64,000 nt of DNA from Acanthochromis polyacanthus (taxonomy: Eukaryota > Chordata > Actinopteri > Pomacentridae): contig NC_067122.1 in assembly GCF_021347895.1 (NCBI RefSeq), positions 38,348,215-38,412,214 of the forward strand, written 5' to 3'. Of this stretch, positions 20,259 to 32,643 are shown piece by piece. How positions within the stretch are numbered: position 1 is the first letter of the stretch; every line of letters begins with the position of its first letter. The translations under genes and the position numbers were made by a program. The notes beneath the pieces were generated by a model that saw only the letters and a list, made by a program, of their open reading frames with translations, was not told the DNA's origin and searched no databases.

Positions 20259-21445
20259 GTGGACATGATGAATCAACCAAGTGGATATGAATGTGCCACC
20301 CAGCCAAGGAAGCGAACACGCACTGACTGTATAATTCATTGCTCAAGTGACAAATCTGATTCGTTAGTCTCACTGCAAGATTTGGTTTCCTGGAAAACTT
20401 TGCTCAGGGCTGCAGAGGTCAAACAGCATGCTCCACTTCTGGACATCGCCAAAGGCCTTGAAGAAGGACAAATGCCACAAGTGCAGTACCATCGTAAATG
20501 CCGTAGTATTTTCACCATGAAGAAGACAGTTGATGCTCTAATTTCCAAAAGCCTCAAAGATGAACCTGAAGAGGTCAGCTTAAGAGGTCAGCTTAAGACC
20601 ATCATCTTGGGTTGCACCAAGTACATCCAGAGTATATGATAAAGTATGTATTTTCTGCAGGTGAAAACAAAGAACATAGAGAGGATGCAGAGTATGAGGA
20701 AGCAGAGAGATAAGTCTATGATCAACTCTTCTTGTACATCAGAAATGATCTATTTCCTAATCCTGAAATACTGCCCATGACACACCTCACATCTAAGCGA
20801 GAGAGATCCATAAAAGCATAGCTACGGCATCAAAGATGATCTTGTTAAGATCAAACCCTCAGTGAAGAAACACATTCAACGTAAGCTGGAAAATGAGTTT
20901 GGAGGAACATTGCACTTTGTCTCTGATGAAAAAGGCAAGCTTCTCCTTTATCCAGACAGCTTTTCCATGGATGATCTTGCCAGACAAGTCCACAACATGA
21001 AGAAGGATCTGCAAGGAATGCCAACTCAAGGGATGTTCTAACTGAAGCACCGATTCAGCTGAGGAACCACATCAAGAAACAGGATATAAGTCAAGCATGG
21101 CCACCCGACACGGAGCAGAATGTCATTCTCAAATCTGTGAAGGAGTTCCAGTGTACCCTACTGACTGGAGAGTGTAACTGTGCTCATCTCTGTAAGAGAG
21201 TGCAACGTCTTGCCACTTCTTTTGGCAGTGATTTGGTTTTTGCTGTCACATGTGGAAAGACAAAGCCACCCAAGCACATACTTATCCCATTTGCTGTGAA
21301 GTCTTTGACAGGAAACACAGAACTGATACAAACTCTGAATCGCCTTGGCCACTGTGTTTCTTACTCACAGGTTGAGGAGATCAACACGGCACTTTCTGTA
21401 CCTTTCTGTATTTACATATGGGTTAAGTGCACAAGCAGTGCATAG
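20259..21445 (+). pseudogene. Decayed copy of a multicopy protein family of unknown function
   Basis: An open frame at 20259-20639 carries CIIHCSSDKSDSLVSLQDLV, SWKTLLRAAEVKQHAPLLDI and VQYHRKCRSIFTMKK. A one-base shift continues as SRVYDKVCIFC, then ENKEHREDAEYEEAE, a broken middle, AWPPDTEQNVILKSVKEFQC, and finally (21137-21445) KRVQRLATSFGSDLVFAVT, KHILIPFAVKSLTGNTELIQ and TLNRLGHCVSYSQVEEINTA. From memory, proteins with this succession are predicted in many copies in fish, cnidarian and mollusc genomes, usually as uncharacterised proteins. The regular Cys/His spacing suggests an N-terminal zinc-binding domain. Several frameshifts and stops make this copy non-functional. The C-terminal half is missing, the sequence losing similarity after 21445. 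I assign no function. Confidence 0.7.
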
Positions 21446-21899
21446 GGTACATTATAAGGATTATTTGTAAGTTCAGGATAATGTTTTATTCACCTAGTTT
21501 GCTCACTGTGATTGTTCTGCACATTAGAAGTTACTGCTAACTGCCGCTAGCATAAATGCTAAGCCGTAAGCTTCTCCCGTTGATGGTGCAGTGTAATGTC
21601 ATTAAGCACTTTTACTGTTCATATATGTGTTATTACATGATCCAGCATGTTTAAACCACTTTTGGTAGCTACAAAGTACTTCACACCCACAAAACCTCCT
21701 GCTTTGGAGATGCTCTGACTCAGATGTGCAACCGTTATGGTTTGTCAAAGTTGCCCAGATCCTCACATTTTTCCAACTTCCAACTCTTCAACTTCTAGAA
21801 CTGACTGCTCACTTGCTGCCTGATACATCCCACTGACAGGTTCCACTGTAACAAGATAATCAGTGTTAATCACCTCACCTGTCAGTAGATGTTATGTTG

Positions 21900-22361
21900 C
21901 ACTGCAAAAACTCAAACTCTTACCAAGTCTGTTTGTCTGATTTTTAGTCAAAGTGTCTCATCCCACTGGATTAAAGATAAATTCTCTTAACAAGTGACAT
22001 TTCAGCAACATAGAGGGATTTGTTTTAAGACAATGCATCTTAAATAAGATGCAAATCAAACAATCTTGAAATTATCTTGTTTTAATCCTCATGTCGTCCC
22101 GTGGGTCAAATTGACCCATTTTGAAGTTTAAAAATGTGGAATAAAATATGTATTTTCACAGTGAAAATTTCGAGATTTTCAACATTTTTTGAACATTTTT
22201 TTTGAACATTTTTGGTGGAAAAAAAGAAATGTTAAAAAAATGTTTCCTTAAGAACATTCAGAAAAAAATCAACCAAAATCCAGCAAATTTTGGATTTGTT
22301 TGAAAAGTTCCTTGAAGTAAGGTTTTTTCTTGTTTTGAGAGGTGCATTTTTTTTCAGTGTG
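21900..22361. mobile_element. hAT-type MITE (cactgcaaaaactc family), interrupted
   Basis: The left end cactgcaaaaactcaaactc and the right end ttttttttcagtg are typical of an abundant fish MITE with stretches such as 'cttgttttaa'. Its centre is occupied by the TTAA-type segment at 22082-22345. No convincing 8-bp TSD was found. Confidence 0.55.
22082..22345 (+). mobile_element. TTAA-type MITE fragment nested in the above
   Basis: Starts with TTAA, then tcctcatgtcgtcccgtggg and tcaaattgaccc, followed by repeated 'gaacattttt' stretches. From memory this is a widespread fish piggyBac-like non-autonomous repeat. The right terminus is missing. Confidence 0.55.
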
Positions 22362-22806
22362 TGGCTGATCCGTGTTTGTTTCTGTGAGCAAACTATATTC
22401 ATTTTAATGTTTTTTAACCTCTGAAACTTAAATAACAGATCTACTAATGTTTGATGAGTGGGAGGCATGTTTATCTTAATCTACCACACAAACTTGCAGC
22501 ACTTCCAAGCTTGAAGAACACTGTCATCCTGCAGTCTTTCATTAGCTGAAGCACCCAGTGGAGGAGTAAAGTGATCGTGTGTCTGACCGTGCACATGTGC
22601 ATTAGAGTGTGTGTTTCCTGTGTGTTCCCAACAGCAGCATTTGAAGAGCTCCAGGTAATTACTGCCTCCCTCTGCTCTCCCCACAGGAAACACTCCTCTT
22701 CGGAAACTTCATTGAAACACACTTCATTGGAAGCACGATGAGTGTGTGTCCGTATGTGTGTGTCGGAGAGGCTCTGCGATGTGAACAAGGCTGTCTGGGG
22801 AAAACA
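22362..22806. other. No gene recognised
   Basis: Short frames only; no motif or repeat identified. Confidence 0.5.
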
Positions 22807-23713
22807 CCGGTACTCAGTGGTGGCTGGTGGTGAAATTTGTTGGGTGGGCTAACAAATGCATAATACTGATTAAATGGTTAACACAGCTGCAAAAGCAACA
22901 TCACCTATGATACACACAGTTACATCAATTACAGGTACACTATAATTTTTTAGTGCTCTACATCAACATTCTCTCTCACTCACTCACTCTCTCACACACA
23001 CACACACACACACACCACTACAAAACGTGTTCCAACTGCAGCGACTGCCCACAGATAGCCTGCTGCAACTGTCTTATTACAACTGTTTGGCGACATGTAA
23101 TACAAAACACGCCTTCAGTACAACAGATGACCTCAGCAAAAACAAGGTGTCACAGTCCTTTAACAGGTCAACATGGGCCTACCTTATTTGAAAAGAAGCT
23201 CACATCGACGGCCGATGTGATCCCAGTCTCTTAACTTCCAGCTTTTCCTCCAAAGACATTGAGGAAAATGGACATGAAAGCAAATAATCCACCTCATTCA
23301 TGCTAACACCCGCCATAGCTTAACCTTTTCTCCCTCCTTCCCAACTCTGGCACAAATAGCAGCACCGCTGCGTCAACTCGCTGCTATTGGTCAAAGTCAA
23401 GGCCTGTGGGCTGCCTGAAGTTAGCCCAAATGACCAGTAAATCACGGGGGCGGGACACGACACCTGTCAATCACTTACAAGAACGAAATTAATGAAAGCG
23501 GACTGTATCTGCTGGGGCTGTAAAAAATAAGCCCATTTAGAGATATTATGTTTTTCTTTTGACTGATTGGTGCTGTTGCTATCTTTGTTTTCACCTGAAC
23601 TTAAAACAATCTGTTGTAAGTTATTTGAAAAATAATTTTCTCATCTTTTTTGTGTTGGCCTGGGAGGGCTTAGCCCTGTTAGCCCATTTATACCAGCCGT
23701 CCCTGCCGGTACT
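22807..23713. mobile_element. Non-autonomous hAT element, 891 bp, perfect 8-bp TSD
   Basis: The 8-bp duplication ccggtact lies at 22807-22814 and 23706-23713. The element (22815-23705) begins cagtggtggctggtgg and ends ccagccgtccctg. Its two ends are unequal (cagtggtggct and, inverted, cagggacggctgg), and the same pair of unequal ends bounds the coding hAT element at 59143-63163. No transposase frame is present. It therefore looks like a deletion derivative or satellite that could be mobilised by that hAT family. Confidence 0.9.
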
Positions 23714-24199
23714 TGTACTAACTTGCCAGGGTTGAATTTAGCATGTGTGCAGCTGTAAGAAGAGGGAGCTGGCGGAGGAAGGACCTACTAGTGTCTTATA
23801 TAGAACCTGAGAACATTGACAAGGCTGAGCTGAGGCTTCTCTCTAGAGATTCACGCTACAGGTGGCGAGAGCCAAAGTGTTGAGCTGTCACCGACTTTGA
23901 CTTCATTTTGAAAACTGCCTCGGCTTTTGTGTTTCAGGCTGAGCTGTGTTTTAGTGGTGGGTGTATTGATCCACAAAATATTGATTCTACAGGTACAAAG
24001 TGTTGTTTTGAGTATTGATTCTAGTGTTCTCATTATATTCACAATGGGAAGAAAAGATGGAGAGCTTATTTTGTAATTATCTTTAGCCTATATGTCAGAA
24101 ATTAAAGTGACAGTTGGGGTTGGGCATCAAAAACCAGTCCTAAGACGGAACCAGTCCCTGGTTAATAATTAAGTCTTAGTTGACCTTGATAGACAGAGG

Positions 24200-24400
24200 T
24201 AGACAGCGGTAGAAGAAGTACTTAGATCCTTTGCTGAAGTTTACTTAAAGTAAAAGTATGAATGGACTACGGTATTAAAAGTCACAGTACCAAATGCAGA
24301 AAATTATCCTAAAATTACCCTATTAAATTATCATTTGATTATTAATATTCAAGCAATAATGGAAAAGTAAGAATTTTACTTTTATCGTTAGCACCTGGCA
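24200..24400 (+). repeat. Fish dispersed repeat fragment ('agtacttagatcctt' type)
   Basis: The stretch gaagtacttagatcctttgc followed by 'acttaaagtaaaagta' resembles, from memory, a common teleost hAT-like MITE. Ends are not resolved. Confidence 0.4.
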
Positions 24401-24478
24401 CTTAAAGAACAGATATCAAGAATCAATGTCAATAAAGTGTTGCGTTAGAAGGTTTGCATATACAGTATATACTAATAT

Positions 24479-24848
24479 GCACTACTGCTCAAAAGATTGG
24501 TTTCACTTTGAAATGTCCTTATTTTTGAAAGAAAATCTTCTTTTCAATGAAGATTTTGAAATATTAAATGAATCAGAAATACAGTCTAGACATTGTTATA
24601 GTGGTAAATGACTATTCCAGCTGGAAACTTCTGATTTTAATGGAATATCTCCATAGGGGTACAGAGGAACATTTCCAGCAACCATCACTCCTGTGTTCTA
24701 ATGCTACATTGTGTTAGCTAATGGTGTTGAAAGGCTCATTGATGATTAGAAAACTCTTGTGCAGTTATGTTAGCACATGAATAAAAGTGTGAGTTTTCAT
24801 TGAAAACATAAAATTGTCTGGGTGAACCCAAACTTTTGAACAGATGTA
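24479..24848. mobile_element. Non-autonomous Tc1-like element, about 370 bp
   Basis: The left end cactactgctcaaaag and the right end acttttgaacagatgtatg form imperfect inverted repeats of the Tc1 type known from fish (consensus-like 'ttcaaaagtttggggtcac'). The inside matches the subterminal part of such elements ('aatgtccttatttttgaaag', 'ctaattgatgattag'-like). No transposase is left. Confidence 0.7.
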
Positions 24849-25245
24849 TGCATACACAAACATGCAATGCTCATAATGCAGAAATGTTTGCATCTCTGCT
24901 ACTCTAATGTGCTAATAATCACCTCGTCAGTTCAGAGAGTGCATGTGATTTGAAATGCCTCACATTTGGCAAAATTATGTCGTAATTATGTTCAAAGATA
25001 GCCTTAAAACAAGCCTTCCTGTCATAATACTTGGCATATTTATATTTCTTACATTATTTTTCTTTAAGCAAAAGAATGACCAATATCTATATTGGTGTCA
25101 GTGATCATAGTACAATACTAAATGTTGTGATATCATTAGCTCCTTTTGGAACGGGCTGGTTGCATCACCAAGACATGGAAAAAAAGTTACATTTCCAAGA
25201 CAAAGTGGTGCACAGTACCTGAAGTCAGTGATGGCTGGTGCTTTC

Positions 25246-25440
25246 TCTAACAGTTTACAATTCCTATTACCATACCAGCAAATATCTGCGTTAGACAAAG
25301 CTGCATTCATTATTTTTAGCTTATATAGCCAGGTTTCCACTTGACAGAGGACTGAAAACATTAAATAATGTTCAGCAAAAAACATGTCTCTTGTGTATGA
25401 AATACAAGCCTTTAGTTTGAATTGTGGCCTGAAAAGTTTG
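25246..25440 (+). repeat. Unclassified dispersed repeat, copy B
   Basis: Colinear relative of 14847-15030 in the same orientation, for example 'agtttacaattcctatta', 'ataccagcaaatatctgc' and 'aaataatgttcagcaaaa'. No coding capacity is apparent. Confidence 0.7.
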
Positions 25441-28168
25441 CATAGCTATTTGATTCTAACCCCATCATACATCAAACTTTGAGCTCTAGTCTCCCATTAT
25501 GCATCCATTTCCATTGCTGTGCCTCGGTCGCCAAAGACAGAAATAATTCCAAACATGTGACTAATAGAGTATCCCAGTGATGCATCAAGGAGTAGAGGTG
25601 TCAGTTGTTGAACAGTCTTACAGCATGTGAAACTCACTCTTCCTTACCTCTTACAACATCAACATCTACATCCAGCAATTCTTGTAACTTTCTGAAACTG
25701 ACAATCACATCCACTTCATGCAAACATAAGTGATTCGTACAGAGGAGAGAAAACAGAATTGGAAGGTCTTTCAAGGTCTCCTTTATATTCTTGACACAAC
25801 CGTCTCTGTCACTTTGCATACATACAAGCAAGTACAATGCCACGGTTGCCCTCAAGGAAAGATGTTATGCTGATATCAGCATATTTTAAAGATAATCGTG
25901 TCTCACCGGTCTGTATGACGGTTGGCTTTTCACCCTGCTTTCTGCTGTAAACAGCTGTCCTTTCAGACATAGTTAGGTGACACTTTGTATGAGTGTAACC
26001 CCTGCATTACCTTTACTGCATCTGTGTGCTTACCTGAGAGTCAATGTCAGCAGCAGAATAGATTTAGAGAAAAGGGAGAATATGGACATTTTGCTCTTTC
26101 TTGTCAACAGTCCTACAAGATAACTTACAATGCTGAACATTAGATGTGCATTAAAATAATAGCAAAAGCAGAATGACTTACCGATCTTATTTGCAATGGA
26201 TGTACATGTAGTTGTGTAGAGCCTCTTTTGAAGTGTTTTATGAACACATTTGAAACATTTCCTGATCAAACCTCACTGGAATACAAAAAAGTTATCATTG
26301 TACTGTTGCCCTGCTGAAGCATTTTAAATAACACAGCTTGTAATGTTCAGGGAAAGTTTGTGGTTACAGCAAATAAAATATTGTTGACCGAAACATGTAA
26401 CTTTTTTGCCCACCTGAAATAAAATACAAATGGAATACAAATTACCTACATTTTAAAACATTCAGTTGGTCCAAAGCAATATTAGCATTCAACTTGTTTT
26501 AATATCCACCTGGTGAATAATTGTTTAACATTTCCTATTTTTTGTTCAGTTTTTGGTCTCCACCACCTACAACTCTTCAGCTACTTCCTGTTAAGCTTGA
26601 ACTTTAGACCTTTTTTTCATGGGCTGTTTCAAATTGGATATATTTTTTGGGAGTGTTTTAAGTGAGTGGCATGTTCTTTAGTGTGCTTTCATTAGTATCA
26701 TCGCTCATAGCATGCCAATTGAGCACCGGATCATTTACAGTACCCACAATGCCACTTAAAATAGTAGAGTTTTCAGCTAATACCAGAGTTTCTGTGAGGA
26801 CAACAGAAGAGTTGTTGGTTAGAATCTTAACTTTCTGAAGTGCTGTAGAAACTTTGCCTCGTGCTCTTTCCCCTTCATCGTGTCTGCGCTTATATTAGGT
26901 TTGATCCATCTGAAAGTTGGGAGTGCAATCAACGGTTCATCCATGTGTGGGGAAGCACTGAAGCACTGCGTAGAAATGTGGTGGGCTACATAACTTTGGG
27001 GGATTAAAACCACAGAACAATCAGAGACTCATTCCCACTGTGCCTCACTACTACAAGACAGGCCAAGGAAAAACCACTGAACAGTACGTAGGAGGCAAAA
27101 CCACGGACGCTGCAGCATTTAATTTATCAGTCTGACGAGCAGCATCCAGCTCCCTGCCTTCATTCTCTGTTTGTTTTTTAAAATATAACAATCAATACAA
27201 AAGTTACCTAATATAACACACTAAAAGCCAGATGGTTGCATAATTTTAAAAACAAAATTGCTTTAGTTTTACATTTTTCCTCGAGCCATTATGCAACATT
27301 TGTCAACATGCAGTTCAAAAATCAATACAGATATGATTCCTTAAAAAATGTTTCAGGCAATTCAGTATTTGACCACTTTCAGACAGCATATAATTACACT
27401 ATTTCCAAATCGATCATCTGCAGTGACTTTTGTTGTTGCACAAATAGTAACATCATACGATGCTGAAGTAAGTTGATTCAAACAATTTGACAGTCAAAGG
27501 AAAAGTCAAACGTTACTGGCCTGACAGTGCAGAACAATCAATTCTCTGTATTAACTACATTTTAATGAAGTAAAAGGATCCTAGACATTTTAGGTGACCT
27601 CTTAATGCTGTTTCAAACCCAATTTGAAAGTGTAAAAACAGTTTGTAAAAATATTTACATCAGGACAGCATTAGAATACATCCAGATCAGAGACAGCTGT
27701 AGGTTCACAAATATAATCAAGGTTTCACAAGTCAGAAGCTGTGTTTTGAAGCATCTTTACCCTCTCTGAGACAATCTAGTCCAGATTTACAAATGGTCTG
27801 TACCACGTTTTATGTGGTGCAGGTGTGAAAAAAGCAGATTAGATATTACTGCACTAAGAATAGTTTTTGATCAGGGCCTGGCAGTGGTAGTGTTCCATGT
27901 TGATAAGAGGAGAGCATTGAAGAAGCTTAACTTGTAAGGAGAACCATAACAGAGACTTCTATGAGGGTTACTGACTTCAGGCCAACAACAACCAATTACT
28001 TACACATGCTTTAAGTATGAGAGTGAGTTAACACCCCAGAGAATCATCTGATAGTCATCCACGGGCCTCTTTTCTTTTCTTTTCTTTCTTTCTTTTTTTT
28101 TTTTTTTACATTTTTCTGTAAAAACAAATGTAAAACAAGAAATTTGACATATATGTGCTGATGCACGC
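25441..28168. other. No gene recognised
   Basis: Mostly AT-rich DNA with only short, motif-free frames. A T/C-rich low-complexity tract lies at about 28067-28109. Single-copy intron or intergenic DNA is the simplest reading. Confidence 0.5.
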
Positions 28169-29094
28169 TTAAAGATGCTGTCCGGAGTTTGAATCGCAGC
28201 GTCTCCCAAAACACTGTTGGTCCCACCCTCCCTCCCTCTGATTTCCCCCCTTTATTTGTGCACGCGCGCAGTACCTGAGAGAAGTGCCCGGAGTGCTGCA
28301 GCATCTCGCCTGTTTTGCTGTTTTCCCCTCTTCTACATTTAGTACATTTAGTAAATAATAAAGGAATTACGTTAGAATGCTGTATTGAGTCTAACTTGTC
28401 CTAATACCAAAATAACATGAATCTGCTAGGACGAACTAGTAAAGTTTCAATATGTGATTACACTCGTGTATCCCTCTCGATGACGTTGTTTATCAAACTT
28501 AGTGCATTTACGCGTGTATATGTGTTAGATTGTTTATTTATTTCTATCTAGAGTTCAGAATTGCATGACTCCTCTGACGAAGAGTATGTCCCAGACGCCC
28601 CAACATCTTCCTCCAGAGGTCGGGCATCTAAACGAAGCCGTCAGGCGGGCTATGGAGGCCGTGGTCGGGGAGCGACGCGAGCACCCCGAGCCAAAAAACG
28701 TCCTGCAGTCTCTTGGCCTGACAAGCCGTGGGATTGGTAACTTCTCTGGAAGTTGCTGAGCCCTGATGCGCTCTCCTCCACAAGCAAAACAAATGTGCGC
28801 GCGGTTGCGTAGTGCGTAGCTCGCCCACCTCTGCATGGGCTTGCTTGCTGTGCGCGTAACCGTTGATTGACAGCATGACAAAGCGGAAGCTCGAACTTGA
28901 TTGGTCAGCAGCAACCGGCGCTTTTTGGAATAACATGGGGGTCTATGAGAGGAAGGCAGAGCTCAGGAATAAATTTTCATATCGCGTTATACTAACTTTA
29001 TAATATAGCATCGAACTAGACTAACACATTTAAGCTTTGTTAAAAAATGATACATAAATTGAAAACAAACGGAAACTCCGGACAGCAGCTTTAA
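28169..29094 (+). mobile_element. Second TTAA-flanked (piggyBac-like) deletion derivative
   Basis: TTAA at 28169-28172 and 29091-29094 bracket inverted termini agatgctgtccggagttt and aaactccggacagcagct. The inside carries a CpG-rich exon-like stretch with an acidic leader (see separate entry). The size, TTAA target and remnant peptide parallel the 17.5-18.5 kb element, but the ends differ, so it is a different family. Confidence 0.8.
28550..28741 (+). pseudogene. Short transposase-leader remnant in the TTAA element
   Basis: One frame reads HDSSDEEYVPDAPTSSSRG followed by a Gly/Arg-rich stretch (RQAGYGGRGRGATRAPRAKK) and ends PWDW then stop. The acidic DSSDEEY patch followed by a basic linker resembles the N-terminal leader of piggyBac-type transposases. 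Nothing catalytic follows. The call is inference from leader and TTAA context. Confidence 0.45.
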
Positions 29095-31440
29095 TGTTAT
29101 GCATTTGGTCCTAATCTGGATGTTTAGATCAGCTCAGGACATCTATACCACATGCAGCACTGTAAGCTAAGTTACCCCAACCTTTTCCTTCAACTGTTAA
29201 ATTTGGATCATGGTTCATCCTTTGAAATCCCTCCTCACTTCATCCAGATTGTTGCACACTTGTTTCCTTTCCTAGCTGTCCTATCTTTATCTCATACTAT
29301 GCCTATACCAATCCTTATGTTATTTTCCTCTTACCCCTCTGGTTTGTAGTTTAACAGCAATACATTTCTGTACTTGGTCACTGAGCACCACAAATACCAT
29401 AATCTAACCAGATATGACAGAAGTTTCCTTATGTGTACATGAAGATATGATTTTCACTTTACAGAAACCCAATGCACATTTAAACACCTACTGTCTCTGT
29501 ATCAGGTAACATTTTAATCTGACATGCACACCACGTCAGGGTTAATGTGACTGTCTGTCAGCACAGTGGAATGTAATGCAGTAGCGATATGAAAACACTC
29601 AACTCCAGTATGGATAATGACAAGGCAGAAATGCTGATAAAACTAAATTCACTGTCATGGATGAATGAGCTAGGCTAGCTTTCAAATCTGCATCTAATTT
29701 TTCATTCTGTACGAGGCTGAAAGGCTGTAAACAAATTCTTCACAAAGTAAAAGACTGCTGTACTGTATCCCAGACAGTGGTGGCGGAAGTTATGGAGATT
29801 CTGAAGTGATTGCCCTTATTTCCATTAACTGGGAATTTTGACCCAAACTGTGCTGAGTTACAATTTCTTCAGGTACCACCTGAACTGTCTTTCAAAGCAA
29901 CTTTTTTTCTGTTGCGAAGTAAAAGTACAATAAGAACACTGGTGTGAGTTTAATTTGTGTGCATCAACTTTGAGGTCTTTGGAGAAAAAAAAGTTGCCCA
30001 TGTTTTCAGTGGGTGATCAGAAAAACTTACAGCTGTTTTTCCTCAGTCACTGTGTTCAGGAAAAACACTTCTTGGGCATGTAAGACTCACATAATTAGCA
30101 CTGGAATTGCACTATGACAAAACTTCCAAGCCGCTCCATTCACTCGGTTTTCGGTTTATGGCTACTGGCTATTTTCACTGGACAACTGGAAGTGTCTGCA
30201 AGAACTGCAAGTAAAATCAAAGTTCCAGAGTTCCCTTCATGAGGTGGCTGAGCTGAGCCTCAGAGACAGGATGAGGAGCTCGGACATCCAGCTAACCCAT
30301 CTGCTGTGTGGCGCTTTTATGTTTATTACCTAGAACTGGCTGTTTATTGTACATTGGGTCTGAAGGGTGACAAATTTTTGGAGCTGTAGTGAGTCATATT
30401 TTATTGGACTGCATTATTTTTAAAGATGTTTAAAACGTTTTTTTTCCACTCCTTGTTAGCGCTCCAGCCATAAACTCTATCTTGGTGCCAACATTGTTAG
30501 CCGAATACGAACAATTATAGGACAGAAAACTTGTTAAATGAGCTCATGTATCTTAAGCTTGGCTACAACTTTCAGGTAAAACTTTGCAAAAGGGATTCAA
30601 CTCAAGAATATTTCTTAGATAATCATAACCTGAAGTCGGAAACTGTTTTTTTTCCTGGTGGATTATGACACTTTTTATGCACAGGTACTGTTTCATTGGA
30701 CCTCTGTGATTGTCCCAGTTGTTGTCATTAGTGAAATATAGCATTTCTCTGAGCCAGTATGCAGTTCAGCTCTCTGCTAAGGTCTCATTTTAAAGCCAGC
30801 TAGCAAACACACATACACACACTCACAACACAATACACAACAGTGCTGACACAGCAGAGAGTCAGGTCAGGAAATGTCCTTTGTACCTCTGCAACAGTAT
30901 CAAAGCCCATTCATTATTTAGCACATCCTACATGTGTTTTGTGAGCGTGTGTGCTCCATTGTAAATTCAATATTTGAAGCTTTTGCAGAGAAAAGGAGAA
31001 AGAGTTACCATGGCTGGTAATGTAACAAAACTTAGTGTGCAGTAATCCAGTTAGCAGAACACATTTCCCATTACAGTAAATGTTAAATCCTGTGAGAGCA
31101 ATAAGCTCTTTCTTATTAAAGCAATGTGGTGTAGCAAACATTCACTCAGTAGGCAGTAGAAAGACTTAACAGTGGGGAACTCTTAAAAAATGTGTCTGAA
31201 TAAGTGACAGGAAGAATAAAATAACATTTTTAAATTTCAGATGCACAGTTTAATATTCAGCTGTTCTGTTTTACACAGTTGTTGGTCTTTAAGTTGATAT
31301 TTCCTCCTTGTGGTGCAAGAATTAAATACAATTATGACACAATTAGTGACAATATTTTTAAAATCAAGTGATCAAGTGTAAAAGTCTGTATGAACTCTGC
31401 ATATAATGTGTGTTACTGATAGGAGAGCTTTCAACAGTTT
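29095..31440. other. No gene recognised
   Basis: Ordinary AT-rich sequence without recognisable motifs or repeats. Confidence 0.5.
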
Positions 31441-31992
31441 AAGATAAGATAATCCTTTATTACTCCCTGTGATCGGGGAAATTTCCCATGTTACAGCAGC
31501 ACCCAGAATACAGTATGAGCAGCAATAAACAACAATAAAACAACAATATAATTATAAGCATAAAAATATTCAAATGGTTTCAAGAACTGTGCAGAGTATG
31601 TGATAAGGGATGATGTGATGGAGTCCAGTTTTATGTTAACATCAGTCAGTGATGCTGGTGTTATAAAGTCTTATAGCAGCTGGGATGAATGACTTGCGAT
31701 AGCGCTCCTTCTTGCAGATTGGGTGTCTCAGTCTGCTGCTGAAAAAGCTACTTTGAGACTCCACAGTGTCATGCAGTGGGTGAGAGGGGTTGTCCATGAT
31801 GGATGTGAGCTTTGCCAACATCCTCCTCTCACCCACCTCCCCTATGGAGTCCAGGGAACAGTCCAGCACAGAACCGGCCCTCCTGACCAGTCTGTTCAGT
31901 CTCTTTCTGTCCCTTTCAGTGCTCCCTGCTCCCCAGCAGACCACTGCATAGAAAACAGCAGACACTACCACAGAGTCATAGAATGTCCGGAG

Positions 31993-32643
31993 CAGAGTGT
32001 CACAATCCTCCTGTGCCAGTGCGGATTCGGCTGATTAGGAGCAGCTGGGGAGAGGCACAGCTGTGCATAATGACAATCAGCCTAGTATAAAGCCAGGCGC
32101 TCCACTCAACTCCTCGCTGCGTCATTGAGATACATCTGCCTCTTACCAACCACATCCCGGTCGCATTCCTGCCACACTCCTGCTGCATCATGTTCTGGCC
32201 AGAGACTCTCTCCTCTCTGCTCACCACCTGCTTCAATCTGCCGTGAGCGCTCCGCTCTCTTGTTCCACGGATTCTCGGATGGTTCATCACTACTCCTCTG
32301 CTCAATTACCTCCGGTGTCTACTCCCAGCCCGTCTGCCCCGCTGTTCACACCCTTCCTCTGACACTGGCTCCTCTGCTCTGCCTTCGCCCAGTCTCCCGA
32401 CCCCCCTGGACAGTTTGAGTTGCGTTTCCCCGTTTAGTTTAGTTATCCTCTACGTCACAGTCCCTCACCGTCGCCCTTAGTTAATTTCAGTTTCGTTTTT
32501 TCTTCTTCCTGATTTATTTCCCTACGCCTCCCTGATGGAGTGCCTCTTTGTTTTATTATTCATTTAATAAATTCTCACTATCTCATACTGCCTGTCTGTA
32601 GCCTGCTGCATGGGTTCATTCCAGTCTAGTTTGTGACACAGAG
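31993..32643 (+). mobile_element. Solo LTR, 641 bp, 5-bp TSD
   Basis: The LTR 31998-32638 starts tgtcacaatcc and ends gtttgtgaca (TG...CA with short inverted ends). The pentamer cagag flanks it at 31993-31997 and 32639-32643. A TATA-like tataaag sits at 32096-32102 and an aataaa signal at 32566-32571, both in plus orientation, as expected for U3 and R. The interrupted LINE frame joins perfectly across it (CRTL then LRTFYDS) when one cagag is removed. No internal retroelement genes remain, so it arose by LTR-LTR recombination. A 5-bp TSD suits Ty3/Gypsy-like or BEL-like elements; which one is not decidable here. Confidence 0.92.

Noticed and set aside
20645..20661. Very short intron-like gtatgtattttctgcag in the unknown protein pseudogene
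   Set aside because: Reading through it in another frame gives the conserved block SRVYDKVCIFC, so it is coding sequence with a frameshift, not an intron.
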